From: Prolixibacteraceae bacterium
Lineage (GTDB): Bacteria; Bacteroidota; Bacteroidia; Bacteroidales; Prolixibacteraceae
Reading direction: 5' to 3'
Length of the DNA: 64,000 nt
Assembly (NCBI GenBank): GCA_023229575.1
Contig: JALNYZ010000018.1
Span: 10,447 to 74,446, forward strand
Part shown: positions 8,962 through 17,537 of the stretch, one piece after another
How the letters are laid out: each line of letters starts with the position of its first letter
How positions within the stretch are numbered: the stretch's first letter is position 1
Translations under genes and position numbers: made by a program
The notes under the pieces: model-generated
Told to the model about the DNA's origin: nothing
The model's input: the letters and a program-made list of their open reading frames with translations, nothing else
Database searches by the model: none

Positions 8962-9497
8962 TTGGAGGGGAATTGAAAGGGAGGCTTTTTAAGCCAGGAA
9001 AAAATTTCAAGGCGAGGCCAACGACAGATTTTGCCAGGGAGAATCTATTTAATATTCTGAATAACAGGATCGATTTTGAAGAGGTCAAAATTTTGGATCT
9101 CTTTGCCGGCACAGGAAGCATCTCCTTCGAATTTGCCTCACGAGGGGCGCAATCCGTTACAACAGTTGAAATCGACCATGTTCATTATGCCTTTATTGCC
9201 GCAGTAATTGCACAATTGCATCTTGAGAAAATCATTCATCTTTTGCGTTACGATGTTTTGAAGTTTATTCCCAGATGCACGGAAACTTATGATCTCATTT
9301 TCGCTGATCCTCCATACCAGATGAAGGATTTGAATAAGATTCCAGATCTGGTGCTGCAACATCAACTTATTAATGTAGGAGGTATGTTGATTTTAGAACA
9401 TGGGAAAGGAGATAATTTTGCATCACATCCCAATCTTTTTGAGGAGAGAATATATGGAAGTGTCCACTTCTCCTTTTTCAAGCCTTCGCTTGTGTAA
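8952..9497 (+). CDS. rsmD: 16S rRNA (guanine(966)-N2)-methyltransferase
   Basis: 181 residues, the usual RsmD length. It starts MRIIGGELKGR, the family's signature N-terminus, followed by ARPTTDFARENLFNIL. SAM-binding motif I is KILDLFAGTGSISFEFASRG, and the catalytic motif for an exocyclic guanine amine is DLIFADPPY. It modifies G966 of 16S rRNA in the small subunit. It overlaps the DUF3822 gene upstream and is followed by the tRNA-Asp pair. Confidence 0.94.
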   Translation: MRIIGGELKGRLFKPGKNFKARPTTDFARENLFNILNNRIDFEEVKILDLFAGTGSISFEFASRGAQSVTTVEIDHVHYAFIAAVIAQLHLEKIIHLLRYDVLKFIPRCTETYDLIFADPPYQMKDLNKIPDLVLQHQLINVGGMLILEHGKGDNFASHPNLFEERIYGSVHFSFFKPSLV

Positions 9498-9601
9498 TTG
9501 GGCAAAATACTTGTTAATTAATGACATAGATTAAATTCTCTTGGTTTTGGCACAACAATACATCTGCAACCTATTCCAGTCATTTATTTTCTTAAATCCT
9601 C

Positions 9602-9633
9602 TTTGCAGATAAGCAAAACAAGTCGTATATTTG
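9602..9633 (+). promoter_or_regulatory. Promoter of the tRNA-Asp pair
   Basis: TTTG at 9602-9605, a 20-base spacer and TATATTTG at 9626-9633, about 57 bases before the first tRNA. Matches the Bacteroidota consensus. Confidence 0.7.
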
Positions 9634-9690
9634 CCCTGCCTTTAAGGGTCTCTTTTTGATGTAGTAAAACAGAACTCTTTTTTGGCCTTT

Positions 9691-9764
9691 GGTTTGGTAG
9701 TTCAGTTGGTTAGAATACCTGCCTGTCACGCAGGGGGTCGCGGGTTCGAGTCCCGTCCAGACCG
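9691..9764 (+). tRNA. tRNA-Asp (anticodon GTC), copy 1
   Basis: 74 bases. The acceptor stem GGTTTGG pairs with CCAGACC followed by discriminator G. The D-arm region is TAGTTCAGTTGGTTAGAA, the anticodon arm is CCTGCCTGTCACGCAGG with GTC in the loop, and the T-arm contains GGTTCGAGTCC. The 3' CCA is not encoded. The sequence is identical to copy 2. Confidence 0.96.
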
Positions 9765-9786
9765 CTTCAAACGTTCTTAAATTTTT

Positions 9787-9860
9787 GGTTTGGTAGTTCA
9801 GTTGGTTAGAATACCTGCCTGTCACGCAGGGGGTCGCGGGTTCGAGTCCCGTCCAGACCG
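9787..9860 (+). tRNA. tRNA-Asp (anticodon GTC), copy 2
   Basis: 74 bases, identical to copy 1 and 96 bases downstream of it (22-base spacer). Same GTC anticodon and no encoded CCA. A rho-independent terminator begins two bases after its end. Confidence 0.96.
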
Positions 9861-9861
9861 C

Positions 9862-9890
9862 AAAGCCCCGGAGTTTACTCTGGGGCTTTT
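9862..9890 (+). terminator. Terminator of the tRNA-Asp operon
   Basis: Long hairpin with arms AAAGCCCCGGAGT and ACTCTGGGGCTTT (one G-T pair, two-base loop), followed by T. It ends the tRNA transcript. Confidence 0.85.
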
Positions 9891-10067
9891 GCATTTTTTG
9901 AATCCGACAGAACATATTCCTAAAATAAGTACTATATTTCTGAAATATGTGATCCGAAACATGGATGTAAGCCGAAGTTAAATGGAGTAGCTTGGGGATT
10001 TGCCGGATCGGATTTTGAGTTTAGATAGATTGATATTGATATTTCCAGCGAAAGAGCAATTAATAAG

Positions 10068-10928
10068 ATGTTTGAAAATTTAAATCAACCCTACCAGTTC
10101 AACAACAATTTTAAGCACAACGCACGCACCATTTTATTGGTGAGTATGGGCTTTATCCTTATTGTTCTCTATATTCAACCGTTGGGAATAAATTTTTTGA
10201 AATCAGAGCACGATGGCTATTTTGTACTAGGGGCAGGTCTCCTGACGGCCGCCGTACTCTTCTTAAATACCTTGTTCTTTCCCGGACTCTTTCCCCGAAT
10301 GTTTGATCCAGCCAAATGGACCATCAAAAAGGAGCTGATCTGGAATTTCTGGATGTTTGCAAACCTTTTCGTCGTTTATACCTTCATGGCATGGCTGGCA
10401 AAAGCAACTGCTTATACTGATCTTCCTTTTTTCAGGACAGGTGCATTGTCTTTACTTCCTTTAATCCTGTTTAATCTGATCAGTTACAATTTTTCCTTGA
10501 AGATGAAGGTGGGAAACATGATCGATTCGGGTAAAACATGGCTGAAAGAGGAGATTAGTGCTTTTCAAAATCCCCCGGAACTCGAATCTGTTCATTTGGT
10601 GGCTGAAAATAAAAAACAGGCATTCGCAGAGGAGGTAGAACGGGTATTGCTGATTCATTCATCGGGCAATTATGTTGAAATATATTGGATCGACCGAAAA
10701 CTTTCTGTTCGTAAACGACTCTTCCGCCAATCCTTTACCAATGTAGAGAAAGCACTCGAAACCTCAGACATCATGCAGAAGTGTCACAGATGTTGGATGG
10801 TCAATATAAACAAGGTGACAAAATTAAAAAGAACAGCCAACGGATATCATTTGGAATTGGATCGCCTCGATTTCCCCATTCCCGTGTCCAGGAACTGGGT
10901 TCCCTCCTTCAAAGAGAAGCTAAATTGA
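10068..10928 (+). CDS. Membrane-bound LytTR-domain DNA-binding regulator
   Basis: 286 residues. Four hydrophobic helices occupy roughly residues 20-140 (TILLVSMGFILIVLYIQPLG, YFVLGAGLLTAAVLFLNTLF, MFANLFVVYTFMAWLA, LLPLILFNLISYNF). A linker follows, then a LytTR domain at about 185-286: VERVLLIHSSGNYVEIYW, VRKRLFRQSFTNVEKAL, CHRCWMVNINKVTKLKRT and FPIPVSRNWV. LytTR domains bind direct-repeat promoter sites. A direct membrane-LytTR fusion without receiver or kinase domain suggests a one-component sensor; ligand and targets are unknown. It stands alone between the tRNA terminator and the next gene. Confidence 0.85.
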   Translation: MFENLNQPYQFNNNFKHNARTILLVSMGFILIVLYIQPLGINFLKSEHDGYFVLGAGLLTAAVLFLNTLFFPGLFPRMFDPAKWTIKKELIWNFWMFANLFVVYTFMAWLAKATAYTDLPFFRTGALSLLPLILFNLISYNFSLKMKVGNMIDSGKTWLKEEISAFQNPPELESVHLVAENKKQAFAEEVERVLLIHSSGNYVEIYWIDRKLSVRKRLFRQSFTNVEKALETSDIMQKCHRCWMVNINKVTKLKRTANGYHLELDRLDFPIPVSRNWVPSFKEKLN

Positions 10929-11092
10929 ATGTTTGGCCCGCCGGGACATTGTATTTCATCCCATAAATATTGCAATTCATCCCAAAATCTAATGTTTTCA
11001 ACCTTTTTTAGACCACATAACCCATTTTCTTGGTCATAAAAATTTCTATACCTACCATTGTGCCGTAAAAGTCAAAATCAAAGTCTGAGGTC

Positions 11093-12184
11093 ATGAAGAT
11101 ACTAAACATTGGTGGATTGAAAATTAAGCTTCCCATTATTCAGGGTGGAATGGGCGTGGGTGTCTCTTTATCCGGATTGGCGTCTGCGGTTGCCAACGAG
11201 GGGGGGGTTGGAGTCATTTCACCGGCCGGCATTGGATTTCTTTACAAGGACCATTCTTCCGACTATCTGGAAAATTGCATTTATGGTCTGACTACTGAGA
11301 TTCGCAAGACGCGCGAAAAGTCACAGGGCATTATTGGAGTGAATATTATGGTGGCCCTTTCGAATTATGCTGATTTGGTAGCGACATCCATCAGGGAAAA
11401 AGTAAATATTATCTTTTCGGGAGCAGGTTTGCCACTGGATCTTCCAAAATTTTTAACTCCGGATTCTGAGACCAAATTGGTTCCAATCGTCTCTTCCGCC
11501 AGGGCTGCTGCCTTGATATGCAACAAATGGTACGGAAATTTCGGTTACCTGCCTGATGCCATCGTAGTGGAAGGCCCTAAGGCCGGTGGCCATTTGGGTT
11601 TCAAAGTGGATCAGATTTTTGATGACAATTACTGTCTTGAGAACTTGATTAAAGAAGTTGTTGCCGTTGCCAATGAGTTCAGTGAAAAATATGGGAAAAA
11701 CATTCCGGTCATTGCCGCAGGGGGTATTTATACGGGCGAAGATATAGCAGCAATTTTGGACAAAGGAGCAGCCGGTGTCCAGATGGGGACCCGTTTTGTA
11801 ACAACAACAGAATGTGATGCTTCAGATGGGTTTAAACAGGCCTATATTCAAGCAAAGGAAGAGGATGTCAGGATCATCAAGAGTCCTGTAGGAATGCCTG
11901 GCCGTGCAATCAGTTGTTCATTTTTGGATGATGTCGACAATGGGAAAAGGCGTCCAACTGTTTGTCCTGTTAATTGTGTAAAAACATGCGATATTTCCAC
12001 TGCTCCTTATTGTATCATGGCATCATTGGCCTCTGCACTGAGAGGTAATTTTAGAAATGGTTATGCTTTTGCAGGAAGCAATGTATGGAAAACTGACAGG
12101 ATCATCTCTGTCAAAGAGCTTTTTTCAGCCTTGCTCGATGAATACAAAGTGGCAGTTGGCGGCAAATATGTACTTTCTGTCTAA
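11093..12184 (+). CDS. Nitronate monooxygenase / 2-nitropropane dioxygenase-family flavoprotein
   Basis: 363 residues, TIM-barrel FMN enzyme. The N-terminus shows LPIIQGGMGVGVSLSGLASA, the FMN-binding start of the NMO/FabK superfamily. Later signature parts are VVEGPKAGGHLGF (GGHLG, with the conserved His), IPVIAAGGIYTGEDIAAIL and GAAGVQMGTRFVTTTEC. The C-terminus has a Cys-rich patch (CPVNCVKTCDI, then YCIMA) not required in the classical enzyme; it could bind metal, but this is inference. Known members oxidise alkyl nitronates; a FabK-like enoyl-ACP reductase role is the main alternative. Single gene with its own terminator. Confidence 0.85.
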   Translation: MKILNIGGLKIKLPIIQGGMGVGVSLSGLASAVANEGGVGVISPAGIGFLYKDHSSDYLENCIYGLTTEIRKTREKSQGIIGVNIMVALSNYADLVATSIREKVNIIFSGAGLPLDLPKFLTPDSETKLVPIVSSARAAALICNKWYGNFGYLPDAIVVEGPKAGGHLGFKVDQIFDDNYCLENLIKEVVAVANEFSEKYGKNIPVIAAGGIYTGEDIAAILDKGAAGVQMGTRFVTTTECDASDGFKQAYIQAKEEDVRIIKSPVGMPGRAISCSFLDDVDNGKRRPTVCPVNCVKTCDISTAPYCIMASLASALRGNFRNGYAFAGSNVWKTDRIISVKELFSALLDEYKVAVGGKYVLSV

Positions 12185-12204
12185 TTGGAAAAAAAAATAA
12201 TTTG

Positions 12205-12239
12205 AAAGCCTGTAACTCGTGCAAGTTACAGGCTTTTTT
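12205..12239 (+). terminator. Strong rho-independent terminator
   Basis: Thirteen-base perfect inverted repeat AAAGCCTGTAACT (12205-12217) / AGTTACAGGCTTT (12224-12236) with a six-base loop and a T run, 20 bases after the NMO stop. Confidence 0.92.
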
Positions 12240-12466
12240 GCATTATAGCCAGGACAGGCAAAAAATTAATTGACGAAATATTGAATTGTATTTTCCAGTA
12301 ATTCTGAAATATAGATCCTTATCAGTTGTCCATTTTCAAATGTCCATTATCTGACAAATGTTACTTTTTTCCGCGATAAAGCAGATGTTTGGATAACTTG
12401 CTATCTTTGTTACGACAGACTTATCGCTAAGTTGCATGTTCGTTTTTATCAATTCAATCTACTGTT

Positions 12467-14077
12467 GTGAAGAAAAATTTTAGGCGATTATCATATGTTG
12501 TGACCCTCATTTTATCTTTTGTCATTTTTAACAATTACGCTTCTGCCCAGGATGTTCAAAGCCAGGCGATTAAATTCGGAAGATTATTGAGATTGGTCGA
12601 GACTTTTTATGTTGATACAACCAATGTTGGCAAGCTCACGGAACATGCTATTGTGGACTTGCTTGGACAACTTGACCCGCATTCTGTCTACATTACAAAG
12701 GGTGAGGTAGAAGAGATGAACCAGCCCCTTGAAGGTAATTTTGAGGGAATCGGCATATCGTTCAGTGTAATTCAGGATACATTGGCCGTCATGACGACCA
12801 TTCCGGGGGGACCTTCCGAGAAGGTAGGATTAAGGCCGGGTGATCGGATAATTAAGGTAAATGGTAAAAATATCACCTCTATTGGCCTCAAAACTCAGGA
12901 TGTATACGGTCTTTTAAGGGGTCCAAAGGGTACTACTGTCAATCTGAAAGTAACCAGAAAGGGAGAACCTGATCCGTTGGATTATACTATCGTCAGGGAT
13001 AAAATTCCGATTTATAGTTTGGATGCCGCATTTATGCTCAATCCGGAAACCGCTTTTGTGAAATTAAACAGATTCTCGGCTACAACGATTGAAGAATATA
13101 CGACAGCCATGAACCGGCTCGGGAAAGAGGGCAAGATCAAAAACCTGGTTCTTGATCTTAGGGGCAATGGCGGTGGTTATCTTGGGGCAGCCTATGATTT
13201 AGCCAACCAATTCCTTGAGGCAAATAAGCTCATTGTGTATACGGTAGGGGTTCATAGTCCGCGTAAAGACTATCGGTCTACAACCAATGGCGACTTTTTA
13301 AAAGGCAATTTGGTGATACTTATTGACGAGGGGACTGCATCCGCTTCCGAAATCGTCTCTGGTGCCATCCAGGATTGGGACCGGGGTGTTCTTATTGGAC
13401 GCAGATCATTTGGTAAGGGATTGGTACAACAACCTTTTGCCTTGAACGACGGATCCATGATCCGCTTAACAACAGCCCATTATTATACCCCGGCAGGAAG
13501 AAATATTCAAAAACCATACAAGGATATTCCCGATAATTACAGGAATGATTACTTCAAACGATACGAACGGGGTGAGCTGTTTAACAAGGACAGTATCTCG
13601 AACACTGATTCCCTGATGACCAACACGCTGGTAACGAAAAGGCGTGTATTTGGTGGTGGTGGAATTGTTCCTGATATTTTCGTTCCACTGGATACGTCTG
13701 TGCATTATACCTACTTTAATACCTTGATCAGAAAGAACATATTTTTCCCGTTTGTGGTTAAATACATCGATCAGAATAGAAAAGAGTTGATATCCAAATA
13801 TCCTGATTTTCAAAAGTTCAGGGCAAATTTTGCAGTACCTGGAAAAATGCTGGACGAATTGATGGTGTTGGGTGAAAAATCCGGGGTCAAAAGGGATGAA
13901 CAAAGTGTTAAACTTTTACAAAATGCCATCTTCAGGCAGATACGCGCATTGATAGCCCGTGATCTTTATGAGCCTGGAACCTATTTTCAAATCATGACTG
14001 AGGATGATAAAGAGGTCAACAAAGCGCTCGAACTTTTATCGGATCAAAAAAATTATGATCATTGCCTGAACAGATGA
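12467..14077 (+). CDS. S41-family C-terminal processing peptidase (CtpA-like), exported
   Basis: 536 residues from a GTG start at 12467. A signal peptide (KKNFRRLSYVVTLILSFVIF through ASAQ) sends it to the periplasm. A PDZ domain follows (GIGISFSVIQDTLAV, then GGPSEKVGLRPGDRIIKVNG), then the S41 core: NLVLDLRGNGGGYLGAAYDL, the Ser region IDEGTASASEIVSGA and the Lys region IGRRSFGKGLVQ, i.e. the Ser-Lys dyad. About 150 further residues form a C-terminal helical region. Family members degrade or trim periplasmic proteins from their C-termini. A TATCTTTG -7 box is at 12402-12409, without a good -33 element. Confidence 0.92.
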   Translation: MKKNFRRLSYVVTLILSFVIFNNYASAQDVQSQAIKFGRLLRLVETFYVDTTNVGKLTEHAIVDLLGQLDPHSVYITKGEVEEMNQPLEGNFEGIGISFSVIQDTLAVMTTIPGGPSEKVGLRPGDRIIKVNGKNITSIGLKTQDVYGLLRGPKGTTVNLKVTRKGEPDPLDYTIVRDKIPIYSLDAAFMLNPETAFVKLNRFSATTIEEYTTAMNRLGKEGKIKNLVLDLRGNGGGYLGAAYDLANQFLEANKLIVYTVGVHSPRKDYRSTTNGDFLKGNLVILIDEGTASASEIVSGAIQDWDRGVLIGRRSFGKGLVQQPFALNDGSMIRLTTAHYYTPAGRNIQKPYKDIPDNYRNDYFKRYERGELFNKDSISNTDSLMTNTLVTKRRVFGGGGIVPDIFVPLDTSVHYTYFNTLIRKNIFFPFVVKYIDQNRKELISKYPDFQKFRANFAVPGKMLDELMVLGEKSGVKRDEQSVKLLQNAIFRQIRALIARDLYEPGTYFQIMTEDDKEVNKALELLSDQKNYDHCLNR

Positions 14078-14101
14078 TGTTCGTTAACATTCTTTCCCAA
14101 C

Positions 14102-14707
14102 ATGATTGTATACAGATGGCTTATTGATCATTACATCGAGGTTTGTGGGGCATTGACCGGGTTCTTGTACATTGGATTTTCGATCAGGCAGCATTTCCTG
14201 ACTTGGCCGGTTGGTCTGATGAATGCGCTGTTTTACATTGCAGTTTTTTTCACCTCCAGGATTTATGCCGACATGACGCTGCAATTCTACTATGTTGCCA
14301 TCAGTATTTATGGATGGTGGAGCTGGTATCACGGTAGTACTGCAGGAAGTTCTTTGAAGGTAACGCAAACGGATCGTTCCTTGTGGCTAAAAATAACAGT
14401 ATCCGCTATTATTATTTTCGCGGTAATAGCTTATATGTTATTGCATTATACCGATTCGCAGGTGCCCTATTGGGATGCCTTAGCCACGGCCTTAAGTATT
14501 GTGGCCACCTGGATGCTGGCCCGGAAGAAGATCGAGCACTGGCTGGTTTGGGTGGTGGTAGACGCGATTTCCATGGGCTTGTTTATATTCAAGGAGTTGT
14601 ATCCTACAACATTGCTTTTCTTTGTTTATACGGTACTGGCAGTCTATGGGTATGCTGAATGGAAGAAGGAATTAATGCCCGAAGCAAATGAAGGGAGGTT
14701 GGGGTGA
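14102..14707 (+). CDS. pnuC: PnuC-type nicotinamide riboside transporter
   Basis: 201 residues with about seven membrane helices, the PnuC size and topology. Signature segments: GFLYIGFSIRQHFLTWPVGL, QFYYVAISIYGWWSWY (the WWxWY-type motif lining the substrate path) and HWLVWVVVDAISMGLF. PnuC facilitates diffusion of nicotinamide riboside (some relatives take thiamine or riboflavin) and depends on a cytoplasmic kinase to trap it. The coupled NadR-like kinase downstream, sharing four bases, supports nicotinamide riboside as substrate. Confidence 0.92.
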   Translation: MIVYRWLIDHYIEVCGALTGFLYIGFSIRQHFLTWPVGLMNALFYIAVFFTSRIYADMTLQFYYVAISIYGWWSWYHGSTAGSSLKVTQTDRSLWLKITVSAIIIFAVIAYMLLHYTDSQVPYWDALATALSIVATWMLARKKIEHWLVWVVVDAISMGLFIFKELYPTTLLFFVYTVLAVYGYAEWKKELMPEANEGRLG

Positions 14708-15225
14708 AAAAAATTGTTATCACCGGACCTGAATCAACCGGTAAAACCACTTTGGCTGAAGAGCTGGCCCGAAAACTGAATGCATCACTGATTCCTGAAT
14801 ACGCCAGGAGTTATATCGAAAAACTTGACAGACCATATAACATATCAGATGTTGAAATAATCGCTCGGCATCAGGTGGATGAAGAGAAAAGGTTTTCGGA
14901 AACTGGGGAAAGTGGTATATTGTTGATGGACACTTGGCTGATAGTTACAAAGATTTGGTTTGAAGTAGTATTTGGTGAGGCTCCGGCCTGGATTGAAAAG
15001 CATATCTCAACGGATGAAATTGATCTTTTTTTGGTATGTGCACCTGATATTCCCTGGGTAGCCGATCCCGTTAGGGAGAATGGAGGTGAGATGCGGTTAA
15101 TACTGTTTGACAGATACATCGAAGAGATCGAAAAACAGGGATTTGTATATGAAACCGTGACGGGGTTTGGGAAAATTAGGTTGAATAATGCCTGGAACCA
15201 TTTGAAGTCACATGGCATCGTATAA
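14704..15225 (+). CDS. NadR-like ribosylnicotinamide kinase (P-loop ATPase)
   Basis: 173 residues from a GTG at 14704 that overlaps the pnuC stop codon (GTGA, four bases), so translation is coupled. MKKIVITGPESTGKTTLAEE is the P-loop with the GPESTGKTTL form typical of the NadR kinase domain; LIPEYARSYIE and DTWLIVTKIWFEVVFGEAP are further NadR-type segments. Only the kinase domain is present: the helix-turn-helix and adenylyltransferase domains of enterobacterial NadR are absent. The expected reaction is nicotinamide riboside + ATP to NMN, completing a salvage unit with PnuC. Confidence 0.88.
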   Translation: MKKIVITGPESTGKTTLAEELARKLNASLIPEYARSYIEKLDRPYNISDVEIIARHQVDEEKRFSETGESGILLMDTWLIVTKIWFEVVFGEAPAWIEKHISTDEIDLFLVCAPDIPWVADPVRENGGEMRLILFDRYIEEIEKQGFVYETVTGFGKIRLNNAWNHLKSHGIV

Positions 15226-15302
15226 ACTTGAGTGAATTATTAACATATACAATTATTGCAGCGCTGGTGGAATTGTATGGCAGATATACCTGATTGTCAA
15301 TC

Positions 15303-15320
15303 CCATTTGGCCATTAAAAA
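15303..15320 (+). repeat. 18-base leader sequence shared with the GH29 gene leader (copy 1)
   Basis: CCATTTGGCCATTAAAAA lies 8 bases before the ATG at 15329. The identical 18-mer occurs at 63741-63758 before the ATG at 63774; both are followed by CAAA (after one extra A in the second copy). Function unknown; chance remains possible. Confidence 0.6.
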
Positions 15321-15328
15321 CAAATTAT

Positions 15329-16264
15329 ATGAAAGAGCACATGGAGAGTAAAATAAGAAAATCCATTGGTGATGCGGTTCAGCAATTGACCGACATTTCT
15401 GCAGTGGGCGAAGTGGCGCATGCCCAGAGGGCTGGAGAGCCAATGCCCTCAACGGAGAAATTGAAGATTTTTGTAGATAAGGTTAGGCAAATCATTTTCC
15501 CGGGATATTTTGGACCAATAAATTTTAATCCAACCTCCTTTCATTATCACATGGGTGTATTGGTCGATGAAGTATTCCATCTTTTGTCTGAACAGTTGCT
15601 GGCCGGACTATGTTTTGTTTGCGACAAAGAATTCAATTCTGATCTTGAGAACAGAAAGGCTGAGTCGGAACGCTGTGCATCGAAATTTATCGCAGCCTTG
15701 CCACGTTTGAGAGAAGTTTTAATCACAGACGTTGAGGCGGCATACCTCGGAGACCCGGCGGCTACAAGCAGAAGTGAAGTGATTTTTTGTTATCCTGCCA
15801 TCCGCGCCATTTCCAGCTATCGGATAGCCAATGCACTTCACAAATTTGGTATTCCATTAATTCCGAGAATTATTGCCGAAATGGCACATTCTGAAACTGG
15901 TATTGACATTCATCCTGAAGCAACCATCGGATCCTATTTTGCCATTGACCATGGTACGGGTATCGTGATCGGATCAACTACAATAATTGGGACAAATGTC
16001 AAACTGTATCAGGGAGTAACGCTGGGTGCTAAAAGCTTCTCTCTCGATGCATCGGGTAATCCTGTAAAAGGAATTCCCAGACATCCAATTGTTGAAGATA
16101 ATGTTGTGGTCTACTCAAATGCCTCCATTCTTGGGCGAATTACCATTGGCCACGATTCAGTTATTGGGGGAAATATCTGGATAACCAATGACCTTCCTCC
16201 ATACTCAAAGATTGTACAAAACAAAGCCAAAACTGCTGAATATATTTTTGGCGCCGGAATTTGA
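15329..16264 (+). CDS. cysE: Serine O-acetyltransferase
   Basis: 311 residues: a long helical N-terminal domain (about 1-195) and a left-handed beta-helix with hexapeptide repeats at about 195-290 (GIDIHPEATIGSYFAIDHGT, GIVIGSTTIIGTNVKLYQGV, then TLGAK and IVEDNVVVYSNASILGRITI). The DHGTG and YQGVTLGAKSF segments hold the conserved active-site region of CysE. It makes O-acetyl-L-serine for cysteine synthesis, the sulphide-assimilating step following in a gene not in this window. The N-terminal domain is longer than in enteric CysE and like that of the EpsC/SatA-type group. No partner gene adjoins. Confidence 0.9.
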   Translation: MKEHMESKIRKSIGDAVQQLTDISAVGEVAHAQRAGEPMPSTEKLKIFVDKVRQIIFPGYFGPINFNPTSFHYHMGVLVDEVFHLLSEQLLAGLCFVCDKEFNSDLENRKAESERCASKFIAALPRLREVLITDVEAAYLGDPAATSRSEVIFCYPAIRAISSYRIANALHKFGIPLIPRIIAEMAHSETGIDIHPEATIGSYFAIDHGTGIVIGSTTIIGTNVKLYQGVTLGAKSFSLDASGNPVKGIPRHPIVEDNVVVYSNASILGRITIGHDSVIGGNIWITNDLPPYSKIVQNKAKTAEYIFGAGI

Positions 16265-16336
16265 TCTTCTTGGTTGATTAAGGCTGCCTTTGCATCGTTT
16301 TACATTGCTACAGATCATTATTTTGAATTCAATTCA

Positions 16337-17509
16337 GTGAAGAAATTTAAAATTGTTGTTAAAACTTTCGCCGGGCTCGAACATGTACTGGCCATGGAAC
16401 TAAATGCGCTTGGGGCAGAATCGATCTTAATTGAACGCAGGGCAGTTTCATTTATCGGGGATCAATCCATGTTGTACAAAGCCAATTTTTTGTTGCGGAC
16501 CGCATTGAAAGTGCTCAAACCAATAGCACAGTTCAAAATCAACCACAAAGATGATCTGTACAACCAGGCAAAAAAGATCAGTTGGTCTGAATACCTTAAA
16601 CTGGGGAGGAGCTTTTCAATAGACAGTACGGTTCAATCAGATCTTTTTGTCAATTCAATGTACGCATCTCTTAAGGTAAAAGATGCTATCGCCGATCACT
16701 TTAGGGAAAAATATGGCAAACGCCCTTCGGTCAACGCCGAAGATCCGGATATACGGATACATATCTATCTGATGGGTGATTATTGTGAACTGTCGCTCGA
16801 CAGTTCCGGTGAGTCCCTTCACAAAAGAGGATACAGGGTAGGACAGGGGGAAGCTCCGGTCAATGAAGTCCTGGCTGCCGGGATGATTCTGTTGACAGGA
16901 TGGCAGGGAGGTACCGATTTTCTTGATCCTATGTGTGGTTCCGGTACACTGCTCATTGAGGCTGCGATGATTGCCCGGGGGATCCCGGCCGGGATTTACC
17001 GGAAATCGTTCGGTTTTGAGAAATGGGAGGATTTTGACGAGCAGCTTTTTTCTGAAATATATAATGCAGATTATGAAAAGGAATCATCTGTTAAAATAAT
17101 TGGTTCCGATATCTCAGTACAGAGCTGTGCGATAGCTCGCGCCAACATTAAAAGTGCAGGTCTTACCAAGGTCGTCGAGGTCGGATCAAAAGATTTCCTT
17201 GAGATGAATCCACCTTTCGAAGGTGGAATTATTGTCACTAACCCTCCCTATGGTGAAAGATTAATCACCAAATCGATTGCGGACTTGTACAAATCGGTAG
17301 GGGATGTATTAAAACAAAAGTACTCAGGATATACTGCCTGGATCATATCCAGCTCTGAGGAAGGATTTAAAAGCATTGGATTAAAGCCTTCGCATAAAAT
17401 TGAGTTGTTCAATGGAGCCCTGCCCTGTAGTTTCAGGAGTTTTGAGCTTTTTCGTGGTACCCATAAACAAGCAGTTATCCTTAAAAAAGGGAACAATAAC
17501 TTGTGCTAG
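16337..17509 (+). CDS. THUMP-domain class I SAM-dependent RNA methyltransferase (RlmL N-terminal-type)
   Basis: About 390 residues from GTG 16337; a TTG at 16274 would add 21 residues that do not resemble the family, whose members begin close to KKFKIVVKTFAGLEHVLA. An N-terminal ferredoxin-like plus THUMP region (to about residue 155) is followed by a Rossmann methyltransferase: FLDPMCGSGTLLIEAAMIAR is motif I and GGIIVTNPPYGERL is the N2-guanine-type NPPY motif. It corresponds to the G2445-methylating half of RlmL (YcbY). It ends 28 bases from the convergent sigma-factor gene. Confidence 0.88.
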   Translation: MKKFKIVVKTFAGLEHVLAMELNALGAESILIERRAVSFIGDQSMLYKANFLLRTALKVLKPIAQFKINHKDDLYNQAKKISWSEYLKLGRSFSIDSTVQSDLFVNSMYASLKVKDAIADHFREKYGKRPSVNAEDPDIRIHIYLMGDYCELSLDSSGESLHKRGYRVGQGEAPVNEVLAAGMILLTGWQGGTDFLDPMCGSGTLLIEAAMIARGIPAGIYRKSFGFEKWEDFDEQLFSEIYNADYEKESSVKIIGSDISVQSCAIARANIKSAGLTKVVEVGSKDFLEMNPPFEGGIIVTNPPYGERLITKSIADLYKSVGDVLKQKYSGYTAWIISSSEEGFKSIGLKPSHKIELFNGALPCSFRSFELFRGTHKQAVILKKGNNNLC

Positions 17510-17537
17510 CAGGTAATTCCGGGATCAGATAGTGATT

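Noticed and set aside
9592..9915. 107-codon minus-strand frame with a duplicated VWTGLEPATPCVTGRYSN-type segment
   Set aside because: It is the antisense of the two tRNA-Asp genes; this peptide is a well-known spurious translation of tRNA genes.
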